From: Planctomycetota bacterium
GTDB taxonomy: Bacteria; Planctomycetota; UBA1135
Length of the DNA stretch: 64,000 nucleotides
Reading direction: 5' to 3'
NCBI GenBank assembly: GCA_008501825.1
Contig: QQUA01000013.1
Location: forward strand, 124,001-188,000
Each line of letters starts with the position of its first letter. The first letter of the stretch is position 1. Under the pieces are notes generated by a model that was not told the origin of the DNA, did not search any database, and worked only from the letters and a program-made list of their open reading frames with translations. Position numbers and translations under genes: made by a program. Below are positions 27,324 to 37,376 of the stretch, in pieces.

Positions 27324-28784
27324 ATGGGGGACATCACCCTTTCCTTCGGCTGGTTCCTGCTGCTGCTGATTTTGGCCTGCGTGGCCATTTTGGACTGGCT
27401 GTTGTTGCCCTCGGTCCGTTGGTACTTCCGCCGGCGGGTGAATCGAGTATTGGAAGAATTGAACCGGCGCTTGCCCATTCGCCTGCAAGCCTTCAAGTTG
27501 ACGAAGCGGCAAGTATTGATCGATCGCTTGCTTTATGACCCGGAAGTCCTGGCTTTGGCCGAAAAAACCGCCGGCCACGAGCAACAACCTTTGCCGGTGG
27601 TCATGGGGCGGGTCGAGCGTTATGCCCGGGAGATCGTTCCCGCCTTCAACGCCTATTTTTACTTTCGTTTCGGATACTGGTTGGCCAGGAAGTTGGCCCG
27701 GAGTTTTTATCGAGTACGGCTTGGATGGGCGGCGGAGCCAGAATATGCCAAGCTGGATCCTGATCGCTCCACTTTGGTGTTCGTGATGAACCACCGCAGC
27801 AACATGGACTATGTGTTGGTGACTTATATGGCCGCCGATCGCACCGCTTTGAGTTACGCCGTGGGTGAATGGGCCCGGATTTGGCCGCTGCAAAGTTTGA
27901 TTCGAGCCATGGGGGCCTACTTCGTCCGCAGAGGATCGGGAAACGCTTTGTATCGAAAAGTCCTGGAACGGTATATTCAAATGGCTTGCGAAAACGGCGT
28001 GACTCAAGCCCTTTATCCAGAAGGCGGCTTAAGTCGGGACGGCCGACTGGGGCGTCCGAAATTGGGTGTTCTGGACTACATGTGGCGAAAATTTGATTTG
28101 CAAAGCAGTCGCGACATCGTCTTCATTCCAGTCGGCTTGAATTACGATCGGGTTTTGGAGGACCGCCACTTGTTGGAGCAAGCCCATTCCAAAGCCAACT
28201 CCGGTTCCGAAAAAGGGGCGACCCGATCCACCTGGGCTTTTCTCGGGCGAAATTTGTGGTTGATGCTGACCCAAAGATGGTTCCGATTTGGATATGCCTG
28301 CGCTAATTTCGGACCACCAATTTCCACCCGAGCTTGGTTCCAGCAAAGATCCATGGATCCTCAGGCTATGAGCCGGGAAGAGCGGCTACAGCAGGTGCAG
28401 TGCTTCGCCGATGAATTGCTTTACCAAGTCGGCCAGGTGGTTCCGGTGACTCCAGTTGCCCTGGTGGCCACTTGCATGTTGCAAAGCGAGCGGCCGTTGC
28501 GCAGCCGGTTGGAATTGAAGGCTCGAGCCTTCGCCCTGGCCGGCCGCCTGGAGCAAGTCGGAGCTCGAGTCTACGTCCCTCGGAAAGACCGGGATTATGC
28601 CCTAGAAGTAGGGCTTCGCATGCTTCGACTGCGGCATCTCGTTGTCGAAAACGAAGATGGTTTGTACGTCCCCGAGGAGCAGCGGGAGATTCTCGAGTAC
28701 TATGCCAATTCTATTGAGCACTATTTGGAATCTAATCATGATGCGGAGGTTAATCCGGTTCAGAACCTTACTTCCCACACCTGA
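27324..28784 (+). CDS. PlsB-like glycerol-3-phosphate acyltransferase, C-terminus ended by an IS
   Basis: 486 residues from ATG at 27324 (MGDITLSFGWFLLLLIL). The frame is open further upstream, but that region is antisense to the monooxygenase gene. One N-terminal membrane helix is followed by the acyltransferase motifs: HX4D as NHRSNMD (about 155), FVRRG of block II, and block III YPEGGLSRDGRLG. The whole layout resembles PlsB/GPAT rather than the smaller PlsC. It would acylate glycerol-3-phosphate (or a related acceptor) at the inner membrane. The TGA stop consists of T28782 plus the first two bases of the IS left inverted repeat, so the natural C-terminus may have been longer; the last residues (NPVQNLTSHT) may not be original. 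Confidence 0.85.
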   Translation: MGDITLSFGWFLLLLILACVAILDWLLLPSVRWYFRRRVNRVLEELNRRLPIRLQAFKLTKRQVLIDRLLYDPEVLALAEKTAGHEQQPLPVVMGRVERYAREIVPAFNAYFYFRFGYWLARKLARSFYRVRLGWAAEPEYAKLDPDRSTLVFVMNHRSNMDYVLVTYMAADRTALSYAVGEWARIWPLQSLIRAMGAYFVRRGSGNALYRKVLERYIQMACENGVTQALYPEGGLSRDGRLGRPKLGVLDYMWRKFDLQSSRDIVFIPVGLNYDRVLEDRHLLEQAHSKANSGSEKGATRSTWAFLGRNLWLMLTQRWFRFGYACANFGPPISTRAWFQQRSMDPQAMSREERLQQVQCFADELLYQVGQVVPVTPVALVATCMLQSERPLRSRLELKARAFALAGRLEQVGARVYVPRKDRDYALEVGLRMLRLRHLVVENEDGLYVPEEQREILEYYANSIEHYLESNHDAEVNPVQNLTSHT

Positions 28785-28808
28785 AACTGGCACAAACTAT
28801 TGGAGGTA
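28783..28808 (+). repeat. Left terminal inverted repeat of the IS
   Basis: 26 bp, paired with 29896-29921 with two mismatches at repeat positions 15-16. It contains the transposase stop codon (28797-28799) and supplies two bases of the acyltransferase stop codon. Confidence 0.88.
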
Positions 28809-29816
28809 GGAGGAAGAAAAGATCCTCCACCGAAACAGCTCCTTGGCGGTCCAGCGCCGTGAGGTCACCCCCAGCAACATCCCCGGAGTCGGGGGATCAC
28901 CCTCGGCGGTGATCGGCCGCACGTAGTTGCGCCACAAAAGCCATAGCCACATGTGGAGTCGCAGCCAACTCCGCTTCTTGGAGTGGCCCCAGTTGCGGCG
29001 CACCAGCCGGGAGAGGTTGTCCCGCATCTGCGCCAAGGTGTGGTTGATCGGAAACAGCGGGTTGCCTCGGTCCCGCTTGCGCTTGGAGCACTCCTGCAGG
29101 TGCTGGAAACCTGCGGCTCCAAACACCGATTTCAAGACGCTGGGATAGATCTTCTTGCGATCGCTTTGCAGCACCGCCGGCTGCCTTGGAGGCAAGACCT
29201 CCTTCAAAGTCTGCAAGCATGCTTCCACTCCTTGCCGGGACTGCGAGCGTCTCTTGCCGAACAGTTTTTCCCGTTCCTCCTTCTTCTTTCTCAACCGCGG
29301 AGGGAGCGATCCCCGGCAGGGCAAGGTGCCGGCGGTCAGGTGAACGACGAAATACTTGGCACGGTGGATCAGCACCGGAACGGTCACCGGCTGCAGTCTG
29401 CGGTCGGTTTCGAAGGTTTCCAACTCATCCAGTTGAAACACTCCCGGCAGCCCGCCTCGAGCCGCCACTTCCTGTAATCGCAAGCGATGGAAGCGGCGAG
29501 CGTGTTCGCCCATGCGCAACAGGCGATCGGCCAAGGTGCGGCGATCCACTCCCAGCATGCGAGCACTTTGTCGCAGTGTGACTTTGCTCACCACCAGTGG
29601 CCAGAAGTCGAGATGGAGCCGGCCGTACTTCAGGCGATAGTGAAACTTGAAGCTTTGTGACGAGAAGGAACGGCGGCAGCCGTGGCACCAAAAGCGCTGG
29701 ATTCTGCGTTGCTGGCGGCCACAGTAGAAGCCTCGTTTTTGAAAGCGGAAGGGGACGGAATCGGTGCGGCTGGGACAGGCGTCCCAGGGGCAGTGCGGGG
29801 GTTGAAAACGCGGCAT
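28797..29816 (-). CDS. DDE-type transposase with N-terminal zinc ribbon (IS1/IS1595-like)
   Basis: 339 residues, start ATG at 29816 with GGAGG eight bases upstream. The N-terminus has cysteine pairs (CPWDAC, then CGRQQRR and FWCHGCRRSF) consistent with a zinc ribbon. An HTH-like stretch follows (TLRQSARMLGVDRRTLADRLLRM), then a DDE-type core with candidate acidic residues in FQLDELETFE and LQSDRKKIYP. A C-terminal block FPINHTLAQMRDNLSRLVRR resembles the 'ERHN...R..L.R' segment of IS1-family transposases. The reading frame is intact. Family assignment at this level is by resemblance only. It lies inside the inverted-repeat-bounded element. Confidence 0.8.
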   Translation of the reverse strand: MPRFQPPHCPWDACPSRTDSVPFRFQKRGFYCGRQQRRIQRFWCHGCRRSFSSQSFKFHYRLKYGRLHLDFWPLVVSKVTLRQSARMLGVDRRTLADRLLRMGEHARRFHRLRLQEVAARGGLPGVFQLDELETFETDRRLQPVTVPVLIHRAKYFVVHLTAGTLPCRGSLPPRLRKKKEEREKLFGKRRSQSRQGVEACLQTLKEVLPPRQPAVLQSDRKKIYPSVLKSVFGAAGFQHLQECSKRKRDRGNPLFPINHTLAQMRDNLSRLVRRNWGHSKKRSWLRLHMWLWLLWRNYVRPITAEGDPPTPGMLLGVTSRRWTAKELFRWRIFSSSYLQ

Positions 29817-29895
29817 CGCCGGTGCCTCCGAAAGAAAGGGGTTCGGCTAGGCAGACGGCTTGAGGCGGCTTTGGTTACGCCAAAGGCTTTAAAAT

Positions 29896-29921
29896 TACCT
29901 CCAATGCTTTGTGCCAGTTTC
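29896..29921 (-). repeat. Right terminal inverted repeat of the IS
   Basis: 26 bp inverted copy of 28783-28808 (24/26). It lies about 80 bases upstream of the transposase start. Confidence 0.88.
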
Positions 29922-30008
29922 TGTTCAAGGGTTTTTAATGAAAATCTTCCCTATCCCACCCCCGGAATTCTATTGGGCCGCTCCACCCAGGAATCTAAAC
30001 TAAGGACC

Positions 30009-30029
30009 ACCCGGCACCTTCTCGCCGGG

Positions 30030-30030
<1 letters not shown>
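30009..30030 (+). promoter_or_regulatory. Hairpin immediately upstream of the TPP riboswitch
   Basis: ACCCGGC and GCCGGGT pair over seven bases with an eight-base loop. Its 3' arm abuts and shares one base with the P1 stem of the riboswitch (30030), so the two helices are adjacent or compete. Confidence 0.45.
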
Positions 30031-31809
<1,779 letters not shown>

Positions 31810-31828
31810 AGATAGCGCGCTTGAACAG

Positions 31829-31860
31829 GAGAGCCGGGTTTTCACCCGGCTCTCTTCTAT
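31829..31860 (+). terminator. Intrinsic terminator of thiC
   Basis: An 11-bp perfect stem (GAGAGCCGGGT / ACCCGGCTCTC, loop TTTC) is followed by TTCTAT. It lies 20 bases after the thiC stop, between convergent genes. No T-run is seen on the opposite strand. Confidence 0.8.
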
Positions 31861-31887
31861 CCTGCCTGGCTTCGGAAGCTAACAGGA

Positions 31888-33612
31888 TCAATTCGGCATT
31901 GAATGGCAATGGTCGCAGCGAACTTGGGTTCCTTTCGTCAAAGTGATCCGGCGCCCATGTTCGATCACGAAAGTCCTGGTTTTGGCCATTTTGGAAAGCG
32001 GAGTGCCTTCGTAGTTCAAGCCGTGGCAAGCCTTGCAAGAGGTTTTGTTGTGTTCCCAAAACTCTTCGTGTTCATGGTCCACGAAGGCCGGATCTCCGAC
32101 GTTGTGCATGCCGTGAGGTCCGTTCATGGTCGGCGGCAGAGTACCGTCCACGTGGCATACGTTGCATTCCATCAGCAAGCCGGTATGCCCTTGAAGTTCC
32201 CAAGCGGTCACGTTGTCGTTGTGGGTGGGATCGGCATTCGGCCACTCGGCGTGAGTGCTGCCGTGGCAAGCTTCACAGGCCACTCCTCCGTGCCCGCGAC
32301 TGAACCGGTACAGGGTGTTGTTGTTTTCGGCAAAGCGCTTGTGATTGGCCAGGATCGGCGAAGCTGAAGGATCGTTGTTGCGGAAGGCCTGCATCAATCG
32401 AATGCCGTCCGGTGCGAAGATCAGATCACTTCCCACCATGTGGTTGACTGCATCGCCGGTGTGGCAGGATTGACACCGGGGCAGATCAATCCAGGGACGC
32501 CTTGGCTGACCGTCGTTTTGGCCGTCGAGACTTCCGCCAGGCAAGAGGGGATGAGCGCCTCCAACCGCCAGCATGTCGCCGTGGCAATCGGCGCACAGCA
32601 TGCCGCCGGTTTTCATCGCTCCGCGCTGGCACTGAGTCTGAACGCCTGGGTGGCATTGATAGCAAGTTTCTTCCACGGTGCCGTCCGGCGGAAACACCGG
32701 ATTGCCCTGGCCGTCCGTCAATTGACCATGGAACAAGTGCATGGTCGCCGACATGGTGGGATTGCCGATTTGGTTGCCGTTCGGCCCGGTCCCAGCCAAA
32801 TCCAACGGCGGGCTGTAATGACAATCGGCGCACAGCACAGGCATGGAAGCCATCAACTGAGTGTTTTCCTCCACGTCGTGCAAAATGAGGATGTTTTCCT
32901 TGGTTTGCACTTCGATATCGGCATTCGAAGACCAGGAAATGCCCGGCCGGTTGGCCGCCATTTGGCCGGTGGCGTGGCAATTCTGACAGTCGGTTTCTTG
33001 AGAAACCGGTACCACCACGTCGGTGAAAGCGATGAGGCGGCCGCTGCCTTTATGAAAGGCACCAATCCGCATCAACGGGTATGGGTTGTAATGGCCGGCG
33101 TCATCCAGCGGCGTGATCGGAATGCCTTCGGCACTGAACCAAGCCTGCCCGGAGTCGTAATGCATGTCCTGCGGTCCGGGTAAGGGGGCTTCTTTCGGCA
33201 TATAGAGCCCGGTCAGACTTTCTCCCGGTTGCAAGCTTACGCCGAATAAATCATCGGCATAAGTCCAGAAGTCTGTTTTGGGGTGGCTGACGGAGTTTCG
33301 GGATCCTTGGGGATCGGTCACCGCCATGTAGCGCAACTCCACGTGGGTGTCATCCAACACCACCGGATCTCCCAGCGGGTTTCGAAATACCGCCTGGGCG
33401 TTCACGACGTTGAACGGTGGCAGGATCGAAAACACCGAAAACTCCTTATCCATGCAATGCATGCCCAAATCGTTGAAGGGCAAAACTTGCAATTTGTTGG
33501 AGCCGAGCCGGGCTTGTTTCTTTTGGCTTTCCTGTTCCTGGAACAGATCGCGGCAGGCCAAAGCTGCTGCCGCGGTACACAAGACGAAGATCCAATGTCG
33601 ATGAAGAGTCAT
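31888..33612 (-). CDS. Exported nonahaem c-type cytochrome
   Basis: 574 residues from ATG at 33612 (MTLHRHWIFVLCTAAAALAC); upstream in-frame codons to 33759 do not look like protein. The N-terminus is a signal peptide, possibly a lipoprotein signal (cysteine after ALA). Nine CxxCH haem-attachment motifs follow from about residue 206 to 568: CQNCH, CADCH, CYQCH, CADCH, CQSCH, CEACH, CNVCH, CKACH, CDHCH. A haem-free N-terminal domain contains FNDLGMHCMDKEFSVFSILPPFN, a conserved-looking block. It likely carries electrons in the periplasm or at the cell surface. No dedicated oxidoreductase partner is adjacent. The gap to glnS (33613-33829) should hold both divergent promoters. Confidence 0.9.
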   Translation of the reverse strand: MTLHRHWIFVLCTAAAALACRDLFQEQESQKKQARLGSNKLQVLPFNDLGMHCMDKEFSVFSILPPFNVVNAQAVFRNPLGDPVVLDDTHVELRYMAVTDPQGSRNSVSHPKTDFWTYADDLFGVSLQPGESLTGLYMPKEAPLPGPQDMHYDSGQAWFSAEGIPITPLDDAGHYNPYPLMRIGAFHKGSGRLIAFTDVVVPVSQETDCQNCHATGQMAANRPGISWSSNADIEVQTKENILILHDVEENTQLMASMPVLCADCHYSPPLDLAGTGPNGNQIGNPTMSATMHLFHGQLTDGQGNPVFPPDGTVEETCYQCHPGVQTQCQRGAMKTGGMLCADCHGDMLAVGGAHPLLPGGSLDGQNDGQPRRPWIDLPRCQSCHTGDAVNHMVGSDLIFAPDGIRLMQAFRNNDPSASPILANHKRFAENNNTLYRFSRGHGGVACEACHGSTHAEWPNADPTHNDNVTAWELQGHTGLLMECNVCHVDGTLPPTMNGPHGMHNVGDPAFVDHEHEEFWEHNKTSCKACHGLNYEGTPLSKMAKTRTFVIEHGRRITLTKGTQVRCDHCHSMPN

Positions 33613-33829
33613 GGACTCAGGTTCTGATTGAGGGATGGGGGCGTTCCCAAAGGGACGTCCTTGTGTCATAACTTCGTCACAGACGAGGAAAAGGTCGTTT
33701 TTATCAGGATATATGAATACTTCTATCCTATTGCCGCCGGAGTGCTGGGCCAGTACCATGTCGGGCTTGGATGGCGATCCTGTGGATTCATCCTAAAGTC
33801 TTAGAATCAAAACACTTGAGAACGAAACC

Positions 33830-35503
33830 ATGGCGGAAAACTTCATACGGGACATCATCAAGGACGATCTTGCTGCCGGTCGCCACCAGCAGGTCGTGGT
33901 CCGGTTTCCGCCGGAACCCAACGGTTACCTCCACATTGGCCACGCCAAGGCCATCTGTTTGAATTTCGGTTTGCCGGAGGATTTTCCCGGCCGTTGCCAC
34001 TTGCGCTTTGACGACACCAATCCGACCAAGGAAGAAATGGAATACGTCGAAGCCATCCAAGAGGACATCCGCTGGTTGGGTTTCGACTGGGGTGAGCACC
34101 TCTACTATGCTTCCGACTACTTCGACCAGCTCCACGAGTGGGCGATCCATTTGATCCGGGAAGGCAAGGCTTACGTCGAAAGCCTGAGCGCCGAGCAAAT
34201 TCGAGAATACCGGGGAACTTTGACCGAGCCCGGTCGCAACAGTCCCTTCCGGGATCGACCGATCGAAGAAAACCTGGAGCTGTTTGCAGCCATGGGAAGG
34301 GGCGAATTGGAAGAAGGCAGCCACGTCCTGCGGGCAAAAATCGACATGGCTTCCCCGAATATGAACATGCGCGATCCCACTTTATATCGGATTCGCAAAG
34401 CCAGTCATCACCGGACCGGCGACAAGTGGTGCATCTATCCGATGTACGACTTCACTCACGGACAAAGCGATGCCATGGAAGGCATCACCCATTCGCTTTG
34501 CAGCCTGGAGTTTGAAAACCACCGGCCGCTCTACGACTGGTTTTTGGAAAATCTGCCGGTCCCTCACCGGCCGAGACAAATTGAATTCGCCCGTTTAAAC
34601 CTGAACCGGACCGTCATGAGCAAGCGCAAGCTTTTGCAATTGGTGGAAAACGGTCACGTAGAAGGTTGGAACGATCCCCGTATGCCCACCCTCTCGGGCA
34701 TGCGCCGGCGAGGAGTCACGGCAACGGCCATTCGCAACTTCTGTGACGTGGTTGGTGTGGCCAAACGGGATAGCATGGTCGATATCGCCCTTTTGGAGCA
34801 TTGTCTGCGGGAAGACCTCAACGCCCATTCCCCGCGGCGGATGGCGGTCTTGGATCCCCTGAAGGTGGTGATCGACAACTACCCGGAAGGGCAAGTGGAG
34901 CAAATGGAGGCGGAAAACATTCCCGGCGTGGCCGAGGCCGGCACTCGCAAGGTGCCATTCTCCAAAGTGCTCTACATCGAGAAGGAGGACTTCCGGGAAC
35001 AAGCTCCCCGCAAATACTTCCGCATGAAGCCGGGTCAGGAAGTTCGCTTGCGCTATGCCTATTACGTCACCTGTACCGAAGTGGTAAAGAACGATGCCGG
35101 GGAAGTCGTCGAGATCCATTGCCGTTACGATCCTGAATCCAAAGGTGGGAATACCGCCGACGGGCGCCGGGTGAAAGGAACCATTCACTGGGTTTCGGCC
35201 GATCACGCCTTAGCTGCGGAAGTCCGCCAATATGGCCCTTTGTTCCTGTCCGAAAATCCCGCCGCCGAAGAAGATTTCTTGCAGGATCTCAATCCGGATT
35301 CGCTTACGGTGCTGACTGCCCAGGTGGAACCCGGCTTGGCTGAGGCGGAACCCGGCAGCCGGTTCCAATTTGAAAGGAAGGGTTACTACTGCGTGGACAC
35401 GGCCCACTCCCAACCGGGAAAACCGGTGTTCAATCTCACCGTGGGGTTGCGAGACAGTTGGGCCAAGATCGAAAGCAAAGAACGGCAAAAAGCCAAGGCT
35501 TGA
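33830..35503 (+). CDS. glnS: Glutaminyl-tRNA synthetase
   Basis: 557 residues, normal GlnRS length. The class I HIGH motif is at residues 35-38 ([11 protein letters not shown]), preceded by the RFPPEPNG signature. The KMSKS-like loop is [10 protein letters not shown] near 263, and the catalytic core includes [18 protein letters not shown]. The C-terminal beta-barrel anticodon-binding domains are present ([18 protein letters not shown]). Its presence means Gln-tRNA can be charged directly. Start at ATG 33830 ([14 protein letters not shown]), as in other GlnRS. A hairpin with TTTT follows at 35535-35576. Confidence 0.97.
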   Translation: MAENFIRDIIKDDLAAGRHQQVVVRFPPEPNGYLHIGHAKAICLNFGLPEDFPGRCHLRFDDTNPTKEEMEYVEAIQEDIRWLGFDWGEHLYYASDYFDQLHEWAIHLIREGKAYVESLSAEQIREYRGTLTEPGRNSPFRDRPIEENLELFAAMGRGELEEGSHVLRAKIDMASPNMNMRDPTLYRIRKASHHRTGDKWCIYPMYDFTHGQSDAMEGITHSLCSLEFENHRPLYDWFLENLPVPHRPRQIEFARLNLNRTVMSKRKLLQLVENGHVEGWNDPRMPTLSGMRRRGVTATAIRNFCDVVGVAKRDSMVDIALLEHCLREDLNAHSPRRMAVLDPLKVVIDNYPEGQVEQMEAENIPGVAEAGTRKVPFSKVLYIEKEDFREQAPRKYFRMKPGQEVRLRYAYYVTCTEVVKNDAGEVVEIHCRYDPESKGGNTADGRRVKGTIHWVSADHALAAEVRQYGPLFLSENPAAEEDFLQDLNPDSLTVLTAQVEPGLAEAEPGSRFQFERKGYYCVDTAHSQPGKPVFNLTVGLRDSWAKIESKERQKAKA

Positions 35504-35534
35504 GCTGAGCCGCATGCCCGGGGGATCCTCGCAG

Positions 35535-35576
35535 GGGGGATCTCCCGCCACCTGGTAGGATGGCGATCCCCTTTTC
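35535..35576 (+). terminator. Possible terminator of glnS
   Basis: GGGGATC (35536-35542) pairs with GATCCCC (35565-35571), with an inner GCC/GGC helix, followed by TTTTCTCC. It is an imperfect hairpin with an internal bulge. Confidence 0.45.
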
Positions 35577-35600
35577 TCCTCTCTCCGGCGACCACCTGCC

Positions 35601-37376
35601 ATGCACCGATCCCTGCTGCTTGTTCCTGCTCTTCTTCTCCTTCCAATCGGCGCCGTGAGCGGCCAGGAAATCGTTCCGCCGAAAGAAGGCTTCACCACTG
35701 GTCCTCCCGGTTATTCCATTCCGGCCAAGCCTGGAACGGCTCGGACACCGGTGAGTCGGCCCCGGGCCGGCGCTTCGGCCGCTCCCGACGGCAGCGACAT
35801 TCAGGCCAACCAGGACAGCACCAGCGCCCAAAACGAAACCTCCTTTTCGGTCAATCCGATGGATCCCGACAATTGGGTGGGCGTGGCCAACGATTACCGG
35901 TTCGGGTCGGTACAAACCGGGTGGTACACCACCCTCGACGGGGGACAAAACTGGACCACCGGCACTTTCGGCATCGCCCCCGGATTCAGCTTTTCCGGCG
36001 ACCCTTGCGTGAGCTTTGACGTCAACGGCACCGTCCACATCGTTGCCATGATGTATTGGGGGCCTGGAGGCAGCGGGGTATGGCATTGGACCTCTACCGA
36101 CGGCGGTCTTAACTGGACCGGCGGTTTCGAAATTGATCGGAATTCAGCCAACGACAAACCGCAAGTGGGAAGCGATTATTCCAATGGTCCTCACCGGGGA
36201 GACGTCACCACCGCTTGGGACCGGTTCGGCTTTTCCTCTTCCGACATCTACGCTTCCACCTGGTCGGCGGGTTCGTGGAGCGGGCCGCTGAAGGTGAACG
36301 ACAGCGCCGTGGACGACACCATTGCTCCCGACGTCGCTTACGGCGCTAACAGCGTGCTCTACATCGGCTGGGCCGATCGCGGCAGCTTCGACATCTTCGT
36401 GGATAAATCCATGAACGGTGGCGCCAGCTACGGCAACGACGTTTTGGTGAGTTCCTATAGCCAGGTTCCCTCGCCGATTCCCGGTAGCCCGTTCCGCATG
36501 TTCGACATCTTTGCCATTGCCGCCGACTGGACCGACGGCCCTCACAGCGGCAACGTCTACCTGGCTTACCACACTTGGAGCAATAGCAGTCCCAGCAACG
36601 CCAACATTCGTTGCGCCACCTCCACCAATCTGGGAGCCAGTTGGACCACCAACCTGGTGAACGCCGCCGACACCACCCAAGCCGACCAAGTCATGCCTGG
36701 CGTAGTGGTGGACAGCAAGGGAAACGTCAACGTTTCCTTCTATGACCGCCGCTTGGATCCCAACAACGATCTGCTTTGGACCTGGGTGGCTCGGTCTTCC
36801 GACGGCGGGCAAAGTTGGCAGGAACATCCGGTTTCCGACACCGGTTGGGATCCTTCCCCGACGGAGTTCGGCGGCACCTTTATCGGCGACTACATTGACG
36901 TCGACGCCTACGACGGTTTGGTGTTTCCGTTCTGGTGCGACGGTCGTTCCGGCAGCCAAGAGGTCTACACCGACGGCGTGAACCTCGACTTCTATGCCGA
37001 CGTGGACAGCCTTTCCGCGGCGACCGGCGGCAGCGTTCAATTGAGCTTGCGAATCGGTCCGAACTTCGGCGGCCACGATTACATCGTCGTCGGGAGTGCC
37101 AGCGGCACCTCCCCGGGAACGTTGACCGGTACCGGCGTTTTGGTGCCTTTGAATCAGGACGCCTTTACCGCCCTGACCATCGCTCAAGCCAATTCCTCCA
37201 TGTTCCAAAACACCTTGGGAACTTTGGATGCTCAAGGGGCGGCCGATGCGGTTCTGGACACTCAGGGACCGTTGAACCCGGCCTTGGTCGGCAATCTTTA
37301 TCACTTCGCCACCGTGGTAGATCCGTCGGCGCCTTCGATGGCGACGCAACCCCTCGGAATCCTGATCCTGCCCTGA
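35601..37376 (+). CDS. Secreted Asp-box (BNR, sialidase-like) beta-propeller protein
   Basis: 591 residues with a signal peptide (MHRSLLLVPALLLLPIGAVSG). At least five Asp-box-like turns are visible (TLDGGQNWTT, STDGGLNWTG, SMNGGASYG, STNLGASWTT, SSDGGQSWQE), which predict a sialidase/exo-alpha-glucosidase-type propeller. The classical catalytic arginine triad of sialidases is not obvious, so it may be a non-enzymatic propeller. The last ~125 residues form the module starting SAATGGSVQLSLRIG and ending AVLDTQGPLNPALVGNLYHF, shared with two other unrelated secreted proteins here. The stop overlaps the next start (TGATG). Confidence 0.82.
   Translation: MHRSLLLVPALLLLPIGAVSGQEIVPPKEGFTTGPPGYSIPAKPGTARTPVSRPRAGASAAPDGSDIQANQDSTSAQNETSFSVNPMDPDNWVGVANDYRFGSVQTGWYTTLDGGQNWTTGTFGIAPGFSFSGDPCVSFDVNGTVHIVAMMYWGPGGSGVWHWTSTDGGLNWTGGFEIDRNSANDKPQVGSDYSNGPHRGDVTTAWDRFGFSSSDIYASTWSAGSWSGPLKVNDSAVDDTIAPDVAYGANSVLYIGWADRGSFDIFVDKSMNGGASYGNDVLVSSYSQVPSPIPGSPFRMFDIFAIAADWTDGPHSGNVYLAYHTWSNSSPSNANIRCATSTNLGASWTTNLVNAADTTQADQVMPGVVVDSKGNVNVSFYDRRLDPNNDLLWTWVARSSDGGQSWQEHPVSDTGWDPSPTEFGGTFIGDYIDVDAYDGLVFPFWCDGRSGSQEVYTDGVNLDFYADVDSLSAATGGSVQLSLRIGPNFGGHDYIVVGSASGTSPGTLTGTGVLVPLNQDAFTALTIAQANSSMFQNTLGTLDAQGAADAVLDTQGPLNPALVGNLYHFATVVDPSAPSMATQPLGILILP

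Larger units (their letters stand above)
28783..29921 (-). mobile_element. Insertion sequence, about 1.14 kb, with 26-bp terminal inverted repeats
   Basis: The left end 28783-28808 and the reverse complement of the right end 29896-29921 match at 24 of 26 bases (both begin GAAACTGGCACAAA and end ATTGGAGGTA). One transposase gene fills the interior on the minus strand. The bases just outside each end (CCACACCT left, TGTTCAAG right) show no target duplication, so the element may be old or one flank may have been rearranged. It sits between the acyltransferase gene and the thiC leader. Confidence 0.88.

Noticed and set aside
36144-37349. A 401-codon minus-strand open frame
   Set aside because: Antisense to the Asp-box protein; valine/glycine-rich shadow translation.
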